Shown here: positions 1 through 6,095 of the stretch, piece after piece | How the letters are laid out: each line of letters starts with the position of its first letter | Numbering within the stretch: position 1 is the first letter of the stretch | Assembly (NCBI GenBank): GCA_007120485.1 | Contig: SKNP01000052.1 | Span: forward strand, 1 to 18,317 | DNA length: 18,317 nt | Direction of reading: 5' to 3' | From: Nitriliruptoraceae bacterium | GTDB taxonomy: Bacteria; Actinomycetota; Nitriliruptoria; Nitriliruptorales; Nitriliruptoraceae | Program-made: the position numbers and the translations under genes | The notes under the pieces: model-generated | What the model saw: the letters and a program-made list of their open reading frames with translations, nothing else | What the model was told of the DNA's origin: nothing | The model's database searches: none

Positions 1-574
1 GCCAGAAGTCCCCGTAGCCGCGTACGCGGGCGGCGCGTCCGGCCAGGGAGGTGGCCAGGTCGAGCCGATCCTCGGCGACGAAGGTGTCGAGGCCGCCCAG
101 CGCCACCTCGGCGTCCTCGAGGCGGGCAACCTCGCTGACCTCCACCGTGCGGCCGTCCTGGCGAGCCGGACCGCCGGCGACCCCGTCCCAGCGGGTCCCG
201 AGCGCCGGTGCGGAGACCACGGCGGCGACCTCCTGGCCCTCGGTCTGCACCGCGATCAGCGTCGCGAAGATCGGGTTGCCCTTGACGAAGTTGGTGGTCC
301 CATCGATCGGGTCGATGACCCAGGTCGGTGCGTCCACTGGACCCTGCCGGCCGTCCTCCTCCCCCAGCACGGCATGCTCGGGGAACCAACCCCCGATGCG
401 CTCACGCAGGGTCCGCTCCACCGCCTCGTCGACGGCGGTCACCCAGGTGCCGTCAGCTTTGGTACGGACGTCGAGGTGGTGGCGGAAGGCCGCCAGGGTC
501 AACCGATCGGCGAGATCGGCGAGCTCGTTGGCGGCATCACGCCAACGCCTGGCCGAGGCCAAGGGACCACTCAC
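1..574 (-). CDS. Inositol monophosphatase / histidinol-phosphatase family protein (3' end off window)
   Basis: This is a Mg-dependent sugar- or histidinol-phosphate phosphatase of the IMPase fold, of which 191 residues are visible. The metal site is clear: GEE at residues 71-73 and DPIDGTTNF at 88-96, preceded by WV, which is the classic motif A. RGYGDFW at the visible end resembles the RGxGDFW seen in histidinol-phosphatases (HisN) and related enzymes. The C-terminal motif (WDxAA type) lies beyond the window edge, so the substrate class cannot be settled; HisN, SuhB-like inositol phosphatase and CysQ-like enzymes remain possible, with HisN slightly favoured. The start is a GTG overlapping the stop of the upstream gene as GTGA, which indicates translational coupling. 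The reading frame has no stop from 574 to the edge. Confidence 0.88.
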   Translation of the reverse strand, partial: MSGPLASARRWRDAANELADLADRLTLAAFRHHLDVRTKADGTWVTAVDEAVERTLRERIGGWFPEHAVLGEEDGRQGPVDAPTWVIDPIDGTTNFVKGNPIFATLIAVQTEGQEVAAVVSAPALGTRWDGVAGGPARQDGRTVEVSEVARLEDAEVALGGLDTFVAEDRLDLATSLAGRAARVRGYGDFW

Positions 575-1038
575 CAGTCGAACGTCATGCCATCGAAGCG
601 CAGGATGATGTCGTTGGGCTGGACGGTGAGGGTGACCTCCTCACGCGGCACCCACAGCGGGATGCACGGACCTTGCCCGGCGTGACCCATCAAGCAGATG
701 CGCAGCTGTCCTTCGTCGTCGAGCCCGATGATCTGCCGGGCGTAGCTGAGCAGCTCGTGGAACTCCGCGCCGCCAGCGCGACGCTTCTGGTAGGCGGTCG
801 CCCAACGCGACTCCGAGCGGCCGTAGTTGGCGATGACCTGGCCCGGGGTGAGCTTGGTGATGCCGTTGAGGGAACGAACCGCCTTGAGCGGCTTGTCCTG
901 CTTGGAGGCCTTGCCGAGTCGCACGGCAGCGTCGGGCTCGCTCAGACGCCCCGGCAGGTCCTCCAGTTCGAAGTTGCCGGCCGCCTGGGCAGCCTTCTGT
1001 CGCTCGACGGGGACCTGGACCTCGATCTTGGTGGCCAC
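571..1038 (-). CDS. Uncharacterised 155-residue protein coupled to the phosphatase gene
   Basis: I do not recognise this family. The GTG start at 1038 is chosen because AGGAGGT lies five bases upstream; the open frame continues 15 codons further but without a better site. The protein is soluble, with no signal peptide or membrane segment. It has a basic central part containing KLTPGQVIANYGRSESRW and a C-terminal part that looks beta-rich (LRICLMGHAGQGPCIPLWVP, then VTLTVQPNDIILRF). Its stop overlaps the start of the phosphatase gene by four bases, so the two are probably made from one message. Codon use resembles that of the neighbouring genes. It is probably a conserved actinobacterial protein of unknown function. 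Confidence 0.8.
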   Translation of the reverse strand: MATKIEVQVPVERQKAAQAAGNFELEDLPGRLSEPDAAVRLGKASKQDKPLKAVRSLNGITKLTPGQVIANYGRSESRWATAYQKRRAGGAEFHELLSYARQIIGLDDEGQLRICLMGHAGQGPCIPLWVPREEVTLTVQPNDIILRFDGMTFDW

Positions 1039-1250
1039 CGGTACCTCCTGTGGGTCGGGTGGGGCGATCGTGCGTGTGCGCACGCGACATCGCCAGCGTC
1101 GTAGGTGGGCGGGCCGAGTGGATCACCGAGCGGGCGGACTGGCGGCGCCGTACGGACGGAGATGAGCAGCTCGTCCCGGTGTCCCGCGGGAGCCCCAGGG
1201 TACGGGGCGTCGCCCACTGACGGAACGTCCATCCTCGGGCGTCTGGCGGT

Positions 1251-1326
1251 TGGTACCCCCGACCGGATTCGAACCGGCGTCACCACCTTGAAAGGGTGGG
1301 ATCCTAGGCCGCTGGACGACGGGGGC
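1251..1326 (-). tRNA. tRNA-Glu (anticodon UUC), CCA encoded
   Basis: The minus strand folds as a 76-nt tRNA including an encoded CCA at 1253-1251. The acceptor arm is GCCCCCG with CGGGGGU, leaving a terminal G-U pair. The anticodon arm is CCACC-CUUUCAA-GGUGG with anticodon UUC. The T arm contains GGTTCGAATCC and the discriminator base is A. The sequence is close to the usual actinobacterial tRNA-Glu. It sits just after the lnt stop codon. Confidence 0.97.
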
Positions 1327-1355
1327 GTGGGCCGGCGTTGCGCCGACCGGCGCGC

Positions 1356-1382
1356 AGGCTAGCGGTCATCGGCGATGGTCAA
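1356..1382 (-). promoter_or_regulatory. Candidate promoter of tRNA-Glu inside the end of lnt
   Basis: On the minus strand TTGACC (1382-1377) is followed after 15 bases by TAGCCT (1361-1356), about 30 bases before the mature tRNA 5' end. The -35-like box lies in the last codons of lnt and the -10-like box contains the lnt stop TAG. The spacing is shorter than the usual 16-18, so this is tentative. Confidence 0.4.
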
Positions 1383-2969
1383 CGAGTCGGCACGCCGACG
1401 GACGACCGCGGCCCAGAGCAGCAACGCCCCGGCGGCGATCACGCCGGCCCGCGTCAGCCAGCCGACGACGTCCCCGATGACCAGGTAGGGCGTCAGACCC
1501 TGGACCAGGGGGACCTCGGCGCGGATCGAGTCGACCGTGAAGAGGTCGGTGGCGTGTTCGACACCACCATCGGGGTCGACGAACGCCGACGAACCCGTGA
1601 GCGCGGCGTGCACCACGTGTCGGCCGGTCTCGATCGCGCGCAGCTGGCTCTGCGCCAGGTGCTGATCCGGCTCCGCCGAGTCACCGAAGGAGGCGTCGTT
1701 GGTCAACGTCAGGAGCAACTCGGTCGGGCCGGTGTCACCGTCACCGAGCACGTTGTCCCGCGTCAGCGCCTGGAACTTCGTCTCGAAGCAGATGATGATC
1801 GACACCGGGATGTCATCGTCACCGACCTCGAGCGTCTGCGGGCCCTCCCCCGGGATCGCGTCCCGTGGGACCTGATCCAGGGGCGGGAACCAGTCCAGCA
1901 GGGACCTGGCCGGGATGTACTCCCCGAACGGGACGAGGCGGCGTTTGACGTAGCGGTCGGTCTCGTCGAGACCGTCCTCCAGCACGATCGCGGCGACGTA
2001 GCGGTTGATCTCCGGATCGGGTCCGTCGAGGGTGACCCCGGTCACGAGGGTCCCTGCCGCCTCGGCCGCGTCCCCCGCGAGCTGGCCGAGCTCGGCGCCC
2101 CGGTCGCTGTAGGGGTCCCGGTCGATGCTCGACTCTGGCCACACGGTCAGGTCCGGGGTCCCGTCCCGTTCGATGGCCGACAGGGTCTCATCGCGCATCG
2201 CCGTGGTGATGCGCAGGGGTGGATCCGGATCCGGTGAGGGATCCTCCCAGTGCCGTCGGTCGTTGCCCTGGACCGCGAGGATGTCGAGTTGGCCGTCCTC
2301 CGGTGGCGGATCGACGACCGCGAGCACGGAGACGACGAGGCCGCCGACCAGCCACGCGATGGGCCAGGTCGTGGCGCTGAGGGCCTGTTCCATCGGCGAG
2401 TCGCCTCGGCCGCGGACCGACACCCACGTCTGACGGATCACCATGGCACCGGCGATGGACATGACCACGACGAGGAACGTGATGCCCCGCCCGCCGACCA
2501 GCCGGGCGACGGGGATCATCCAGGAACCGTCGACGTGGGCGTAGGCGATCGCGCCCCACTCGAAGCCGCCGAGCGGCCAGATGGCCCGCCACGCGTCGAT
2601 ACCGGTCCAGACGACGGCCCCGATCAGCGGCAGCCAGCGGCCCTGGAGGAAGGGTGTGAGCAGCACGGCGAGCAGCGCCATCCACGCGACCTGGACGGCG
2701 ACCAGCAGGCCCCACCCGATGTAGTCAGCCGGCAGGATCAGCCAACTGAGCATCGGCGCGAACGTCACCGCACCGGCGAGGCCGCCCAGTCGGGCAGCTC
2801 GGGGCCGTCGTCCCTCCGCCGACCGCGCGTCGGCGTCGAGCCACAGCGCCGCGATGAGGAACCCCGGCGCGAGGAACGTGGTCGGCCACCATCCCACCGG
2901 AGGATGGGCCAGGAGGCCGGCCAGTCCGGCGAGTGCAGCGAGCGCCGGAGCCAGCAGCTGCGCTCTCAC
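1359..2969 (-). CDS. lnt: Apolipoprotein N-acyltransferase
   Basis: Lnt transfers a fatty acyl chain from a phospholipid to the N-terminal cysteine of lipoproteins in the cytoplasmic membrane. The N-terminal half (about residues 5-220) is a string of hydrophobic helices, followed by a periplasmic-side nitrilase domain (about 227-485) and one last membrane helix near 500-520. The catalytic triad is visible as Glu279 in TVWPES, Lys342 in YVKRRLVPFGEY and Cys394 in IIICFE. The length of 536 residues fits the family. The GTG start two bases after the upstream stop is chosen because the hydrophobic N-terminus follows at once; the frame is open 24 codons further, but that stretch overlaps the upstream gene. 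There is no good independent ribosome binding site, so translation is probably coupled. Confidence 0.93.
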   Translation of the reverse strand: MRAQLLAPALAALAGLAGLLAHPPVGWWPTTFLAPGFLIAALWLDADARSAEGRRPRAARLGGLAGAVTFAPMLSWLILPADYIGWGLLVAVQVAWMALLAVLLTPFLQGRWLPLIGAVVWTGIDAWRAIWPLGGFEWGAIAYAHVDGSWMIPVARLVGGRGITFLVVVMSIAGAMVIRQTWVSVRGRGDSPMEQALSATTWPIAWLVGGLVVSVLAVVDPPPEDGQLDILAVQGNDRRHWEDPSPDPDPPLRITTAMRDETLSAIERDGTPDLTVWPESSIDRDPYSDRGAELGQLAGDAAEAAGTLVTGVTLDGPDPEINRYVAAIVLEDGLDETDRYVKRRLVPFGEYIPARSLLDWFPPLDQVPRDAIPGEGPQTLEVGDDDIPVSIIICFETKFQALTRDNVLGDGDTGPTELLLTLTNDASFGDSAEPDQHLAQSQLRAIETGRHVVHAALTGSSAFVDPDGGVEHATDLFTVDSIRAEVPLVQGLTPYLVIGDVVGWLTRAGVIAAGALLLWAAVVRRRADSLTIADDR

Positions 2970-2971
2970 GT

Positions 2972-3397
2972 TCAGGCGCAGTCCCGGCAGAGCAGACGCT
3001 CGGTGTCGGCCAGCTGCGTGTCGCGCTTCGCCATGAAACACGAGCGACAGACGAACTCCCCGTCGCGCACCCCTTCGATGGGGTCATGGTCGTCATCGTC
3101 GTCCTCGCCCGTCACCGCGGTGACGAGGTCCTCCCCGCCGTCGTCGAACTCCGCTTCAGGCGGCACGACCGCGGAGGTCGGGGGCTCCTCGTCGTCGGCG
3201 ACGTCGTCGGTCTCGAGCGTCGGGTCGCCGGTTGGGACCTCATCAGCCTCGAGATCGTCGCCTTCGTCGAGGTGGTCAGCATCGACCTCCGGTTCGACCT
3301 CCGGCTCGCCCTCCGACTCGTCGTCGAGGTCGGCGGCCTCCTCGACGTCCGGGTCGACCGGGTCGGCCTCGCGCTGGGTGCGTCCGGGCGGGGTCAC
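2972..3397 (-). CDS. DUF4193-like acidic zinc-knuckle protein
   Basis: This is a 141-residue protein starting at a GTG with AGGAG six bases upstream. Residues 10-110 are extremely rich in Asp and Glu, including runs such as EPEVEPEVDA and a DDDDDHD cluster, and are probably disordered. The C-terminus carries CxxC (Cys117, Cys120) and CxxC (Cys137, Cys140), which would bind one zinc. The ending EFVCRSCFMAKRDTQLAD...CRDCA closely resembles that of the actinobacterial DUF4193 family, whose members are usually shorter and less acidic. The function of that family is unknown. The gene is immediately upstream of lnt and almost certainly cotranscribed with it. Confidence 0.82.
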   Translation of the reverse strand: MTPPGRTQREADPVDPDVEEAADLDDESEGEPEVEPEVDADHLDEGDDLEADEVPTGDPTLETDDVADDEEPPTSAVVPPEAEFDDGGEDLVTAVTGEDDDDDHDPIEGVRDGEFVCRSCFMAKRDTQLADTERLLCRDCA

Positions 3398-3427
3398 GGG
3401 GGGCTCCTGGTGCGCGCGGCAGGTGGC

Positions 3428-3433
3428 ACGGTA
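3428..3433 (-). promoter_or_regulatory. Weak -10-like box upstream of the DUF4193-like gene
   Basis: TACCGT on the minus strand fits TAnnnT and lies 30 bases before the GTG start. No convincing -35 box is visible at normal spacing. Confidence 0.25.
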
Positions 3434-3445
3434 CGGGACGGTCCG
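3431..3445 (+). repeat. 15-nt direct repeat, copy 1 (contains GGACnGTCC)
   Basis: GTACGGGACGGTCCG matches 14 of 15 bases with the copy at 3790-3804 in the same intergenic gap. Its core is a small inverted repeat (GGAC-n-GTCC), as expected of an operator half-site pair. This copy overlaps the weak -10-like box of the DUF4193-like gene. Confidence 0.55.
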
Positions 3446-3453
3446 TCGGCGGG

Positions 3454-3471
3454 CTGCCACCAGGGTGCCAG
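3454..3471. repeat. 18-nt near-palindrome upstream of the DUF4193-like gene
   Basis: CTGCCACCAGGGTGCCAG matches its own reverse complement at 7 of 9 half-site positions. It lies 57 bases upstream of the GTG start, so it could be a regulator binding site. Confidence 0.35.
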
Positions 3472-3581
3472 CGTCTGACCGAGACCTGGACGGCCGCGGA
3501 GCGCGGTTGGTACCAGAGCCTGAGAGGCGAGGCAAGGCGGCGGTCATCCGTGGCGCGCGGAACGGGGACCGTCGAACGCCA

Positions 3582-3614
3582 CGAGGCCCCGGGTGTCGTC
3601 AACCCGGGGCCTCG
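3582..3614. terminator. Perfect 13-bp hairpin, possible terminator
   Basis: The arms CGAGGCCCCGGGT (3582-3594) and ACCCGGGGCCTCG (3602-3614) pair perfectly around a 7-nt loop. No T-run follows on either strand, which is common for terminators in GC-rich actinobacteria. No gene ends immediately beside it: the nearest minus-strand stop is about 380 bp upstream. Confidence 0.5.
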
Positions 3615-3789
3615 GCGATGGGCGGAGGAGGTCCTTGGCCGTTGGGGCCGCGTGAGCCGGAACGGTGCGCTCGACGCGTTGTCTACTGAGCCGGTCTCCC
3701 CCGCGAGCGGTCGACGGACGTCCCGGCTCCACCATCCCCGGCTGCGGGCTGTCGGTCAGCGGTGAGGCAACCCCGACCCGCTGGTCCGC

Positions 3790-3804
3790 GTAGGGGACGG
3801 TCCG
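3790..3804 (+). repeat. 15-nt direct repeat, copy 2
   Basis: GTAGGGGACGGTCCG is the second copy of the element at 3431-3445, with one mismatch and the same orientation. Again it carries GGAC-n-GTCC. Confidence 0.5.
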
Positions 3805-3922
3805 CCCCCGGGGAGCCCGTGACCGTCGCTGTTGTCGGGCGGTACGCAACCACCGAGGACCCCGACCCGTCAAGCGTTCGGCGGGTCTGCGAGCGGGGTC
3901 TGCGCTCGGCGCGCGTCCCCGT

Positions 3923-3993
3923 GCATCGACCCGGCCTGTGCCCGCGTCCAGGGGGATGTGCTCGCCGCGCCTCCCCCTGGGCATCGACCCGGC
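3923..3993. repeat. 13-bp direct repeats flanking a hairpin
   Basis: GCATCGACCCGGC occurs at 3923-3935 and again at 3981-3993, immediately either side of the hairpin at 3948-3980 and directly after the amidohydrolase stop codon. Confidence 0.55.
3948..3980 (-). terminator. Candidate terminator of the amidohydrolase gene
   Basis: A 9-bp perfect stem (CCAGGGGGA at 3948-3956 with TCCCCCTGG at 3972-3980) with a 15-nt loop begins 15 bases after the minus-strand stop codon. There is no T-run. Confidence 0.5.
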
Positions 3994-3994
3994 T

Positions 3995-5593
3995 TCAGCG
4001 ACCCGGGGCGTCCGGCAGCGGCGCCTGGCCGTAGGCGACACGTCCCTGGACGATCGTGAGGATCCCGCGGGCGCCCCGCGGGTCGTCCGCCGCGTACGGG
4101 TCCCCCTCGAAGGCGGCCAGGTCCGCACGCATCCCCGCACGTACGACGCCGACGTAGCGCTCCTGGCGGGCGGCGCTGCGCCCCCCGAGCGTCGACATCG
4201 ACACCGCTTCGAGTCGGCTGACCTCGTGGTCACCGCCAGGTCGGTGCTGCGCGGCGTACACCGCCCCCCAGGGATCGATCTCGGTCACGTTGGCATCGGA
4301 GCCGAACGCCAGATGGATCCCGAGGTCCGCCACCGCCCGGAAGGGGTTGGTCCAGCCAGCGCGGGTCGGACCCAGGCGTCGCGCGTACATCCCGTCCGGA
4401 CCACCCCACCGCTCCTCGAACGCCGGCTGTGCGGACAGCACCAGCCCGAGCTCGGCGAACTCGTCCAACAGGTCGGGCGGCAGCACCTCGCCGTGCTCGA
4501 TCCGGTGGCGCCCACGTCGTACGAGATCGGTGCCCCCGTGGGGGTCGAGGCGCTCGGCCACGTCGGCCCAGCACCGCAGCGCCTGACGGATCGCCGCGTC
4601 CCCGATCGCGTGGACCGCGGACTGCAGGCCTGCGTGGGTGACCTCCAGGAACCAGTGGATGAGCGTGTCGTCGTCCAGTTCGAGGTGGCCGGACTCCTCC
4701 GGGCGATCGTGGTACGGACGGCACAGCGCCGCGGTGTGCGAGCCCAGAGAGCCGTCGAGCAACAGGTCTCCACCGACCTGCCGCAGCTCCCGTTCGATCG
4801 GGACCCCGACGTCGAGCCCGCCCCAGTAGGGCACGACCTCGATGGGCCACTCACCGGTCACCCACGCGTCGAAGTCGTGCAGGCCCATGATGTCCGGGCC
4901 GCCCATCTCGTGGACCGACGCGATCCCTCGGCTGGCTGCGGTGGCGATCGCGGTCCGTCGGGCCGCGGCGAGCTCGGCCGACTCCATCGCGCCAACGGCC
5001 CAGCGACGCGCGATGTGGTTGGCCTCGCGCTTGAGCATGCCGGTGGGCCCGCTCGCCCCGACCTCGACGCCGTCAGCGCGTGCCAACGGAGCCGCGCTCA
5101 GGGTCCACCGGTCGACGAGGGCGGCGTGGCCATCGACCCGCGAGAGGTAGACCGATCGCTGGCCGGCGATGCGTGAGAGCTCGTCCGGGGTCGGGAGTGG
5201 ATCGTCGAACCGCTCGGGGTCGAGCCCGTGGCCCCAGATGACCCGGCCCGTGTGCTGTCCGGCGTAGCTGGCCACCGCGCGCCGCAACTCCGAAGCCGAT
5301 CGGACCTCGGAGAGGTCGAGGCCGATCAACCCGAGCCCGGTGGGGGTCAGATGGACGTGGGCGTCGACGAACGCGGGGCCGATCACACAGCCGGGCAGCT
5401 CGTGTCGCTGCTGGTGCGGCGGTGCCTGCTCGGGATCATCGCCGACCCAGACCACCCGGCTGCCACGGACCAGCACCGCGCGGGCGTCGGTGCGGGCGTG
5501 GCCGAGCGTCACGACACGGTCAGCGACGAACAGGGTCCCTCGGGGACCCGGTCGGACGCCGGCCCTCGCCGGGGCTGGCAGGGTGCTGGTCAC
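3995..5593 (-). CDS. YtcJ-like metal-dependent amidohydrolase
   Basis: This is a 532-residue member of the amidohydrolase superfamily (Amidohydro_3 / YtcJ-like), which hydrolyses C-N bonds in amides or cyclic ureas; the substrate cannot be told from sequence. An N-terminal beta-sandwich strand (LFVADRVVTL) leads into the TIM barrel with the metal ligands His79 and His81 (VDAHVHL). Also visible are DGSLGSHTAAL (280-290), HAIGDAAI (His328), HRIEHGE (His363 and His367) and GSDANVTEIDPW with the catalytic Asp433. The C-terminus returns to the sandwich domain (GMRADLAAFEGDPY). The GTG start has GGAG seven bases upstream. The gene stands alone: about 135 bp separates it from the upstream membrane protein, and a hairpin follows the stop. 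Confidence 0.93.
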   Translation of the reverse strand: MTSTLPAPARAGVRPGPRGTLFVADRVVTLGHARTDARAVLVRGSRVVWVGDDPEQAPPHQQRHELPGCVIGPAFVDAHVHLTPTGLGLIGLDLSEVRSASELRRAVASYAGQHTGRVIWGHGLDPERFDDPLPTPDELSRIAGQRSVYLSRVDGHAALVDRWTLSAAPLARADGVEVGASGPTGMLKREANHIARRWAVGAMESAELAAARRTAIATAASRGIASVHEMGGPDIMGLHDFDAWVTGEWPIEVVPYWGGLDVGVPIERELRQVGGDLLLDGSLGSHTAALCRPYHDRPEESGHLELDDDTLIHWFLEVTHAGLQSAVHAIGDAAIRQALRCWADVAERLDPHGGTDLVRRGRHRIEHGEVLPPDLLDEFAELGLVLSAQPAFEERWGGPDGMYARRLGPTRAGWTNPFRAVADLGIHLAFGSDANVTEIDPWGAVYAAQHRPGGDHEVSRLEAVSMSTLGGRSAARQERYVGVVRAGMRADLAAFEGDPYAADDPRGARGILTIVQGRVAYGQAPLPDAPGR

Positions 5594-5648
5594 GCGCGCT
5601 CCGGTCGGCGTGTCATGACCGTCGGGGCCTGCCCGCCGGCCGACGACC

Positions 5649-5654
5649 AGGATA
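5649..5654 (-). promoter_or_regulatory. Candidate -10 box of the amidohydrolase gene
   Basis: TATCCT on the minus strand lies in a short AT-richer patch about 56 bases upstream of the amidohydrolase start. It fits TAnnnT. No clear -35 box is seen at 16-18 bases. Confidence 0.3.
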
Positions 5655-5729
5655 GTTGGTCGCGCTCGCAGCGGCCCACAGGCGGACCCGGCAACCGTAC
5701 TGCAGGCGCGCGAGGGAGCCCATCGACCG

Positions 5730-6095
5730 TCAGGCGGTGGCCACGGCCCCCATCGACAGGACGAGGAGCGTCACACCGAGGACCGCGTAGCCGAGCGCGA
5801 CCCAGGCCCGACGCCGGGCGACGGGTTCGCGGCGCCACTCGTCGATCATGGCCAGCCCGGCGGTCACGAACGCGGCGACGACGCATCCGGCCGAGCCCAA
5901 CACCATCAGCACCGCGAGACCCGCGCCCGCGCTCGCACCCAACAGCCCGACGACCGCAGCGGCGACCAGGCCCAGCGCCAGGCCGGTGAACGCCACGCGT
6001 CGGCTGGTTCGCAGTCGGCGTCGATCGTGGTCGGTGAGGGTCCGCGTCGAAGGGGTGCCGCCAGCGGGCAGTTCATCTTCCGGCGGGTCGCTCAC
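5730..6095 (-). CDS. Small three-helix membrane protein of unknown function
   Basis: This is a 121-residue protein whose GTG start overlaps the stop of the acyl-CoA dehydrogenase gene as GTGA. The first 33 residues are polar and charged (TDHDRRRLRTSRR just before the membrane). Three hydrophobic segments follow at about 34-52, 56-84 and 97-119, separated by the basic loop DEWRREPVARRRAW. By the positive-inside rule the N-terminus and that loop face the cytoplasm. I do not recognise a family. The overlap says it is translated with the dehydrogenase, but a shared pathway is not implied. Confidence 0.82.
   Translation of the reverse strand: MSDPPEDELPAGGTPSTRTLTDHDRRRLRTSRRVAFTGLALGLVAAAVVGLLGASAGAGLAVLMVLGSAGCVVAAFVTAGLAMIDEWRREPVARRRAWVALGYAVLGVTLLVLSMGAVATA

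Larger units (their letters stand above)
3398..3994. other. About 600-bp gap with no convincing gene but repeats and hairpins
   Basis: No open frame here has a ribosome binding site or a plausible protein sequence. The minus frame running through 3544-4233 gives an Arg/Pro/Ser-rich product and overlaps the amidohydrolase end, which is typical of a shadow frame. The stretch holds a 9-bp hairpin after the amidohydrolase stop, a 13-bp perfect hairpin at 3582-3614, a 15-nt repeated element and a near-palindrome at 3454-3471. It probably contains the terminator of the amidohydrolase gene and the promoter of the DUF4193-like/lnt pair. A structured RNA is possible, but I could not match it to any family I know. 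Confidence 0.7.

Noticed and set aside
1338..2237. Long plus-strand open frames opposite lnt (also 2250-3689)
   Set aside because: They are antisense to lnt and the DUF4193-like gene, rich in Arg/Pro/Asp/Gly, with no recognisable motif; GC-rich DNA produces such frames.
3747..3775. TGTCGGTCAG as a PafBC/RecA-NDp-type promoter
   Set aside because: No TAnnnT box follows at the expected distance and no gene starts downstream on the plus strand.
3398..3994. Riboswitch (ydaO/c-di-AMP, SAM or cobalamin type)
   Set aside because: Some GGGGAyGGNGGA-like bases recall ydaO elements, but the conserved cores could not be aligned by eye; only a covariance search could decide.
3544..4233. 229-codon minus frame spanning the intergenic gap
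   Set aside because: It overlaps 240 bp of the amidohydrolase in another frame and gives an Arg/Ser/Pro-rich product without a ribosome binding site.
3938..5176. 412-codon plus-strand frame opposite the amidohydrolase
   Set aside because: The minus strand carries a full amidohydrolase with all metal ligands; the plus-strand product has no domain character.
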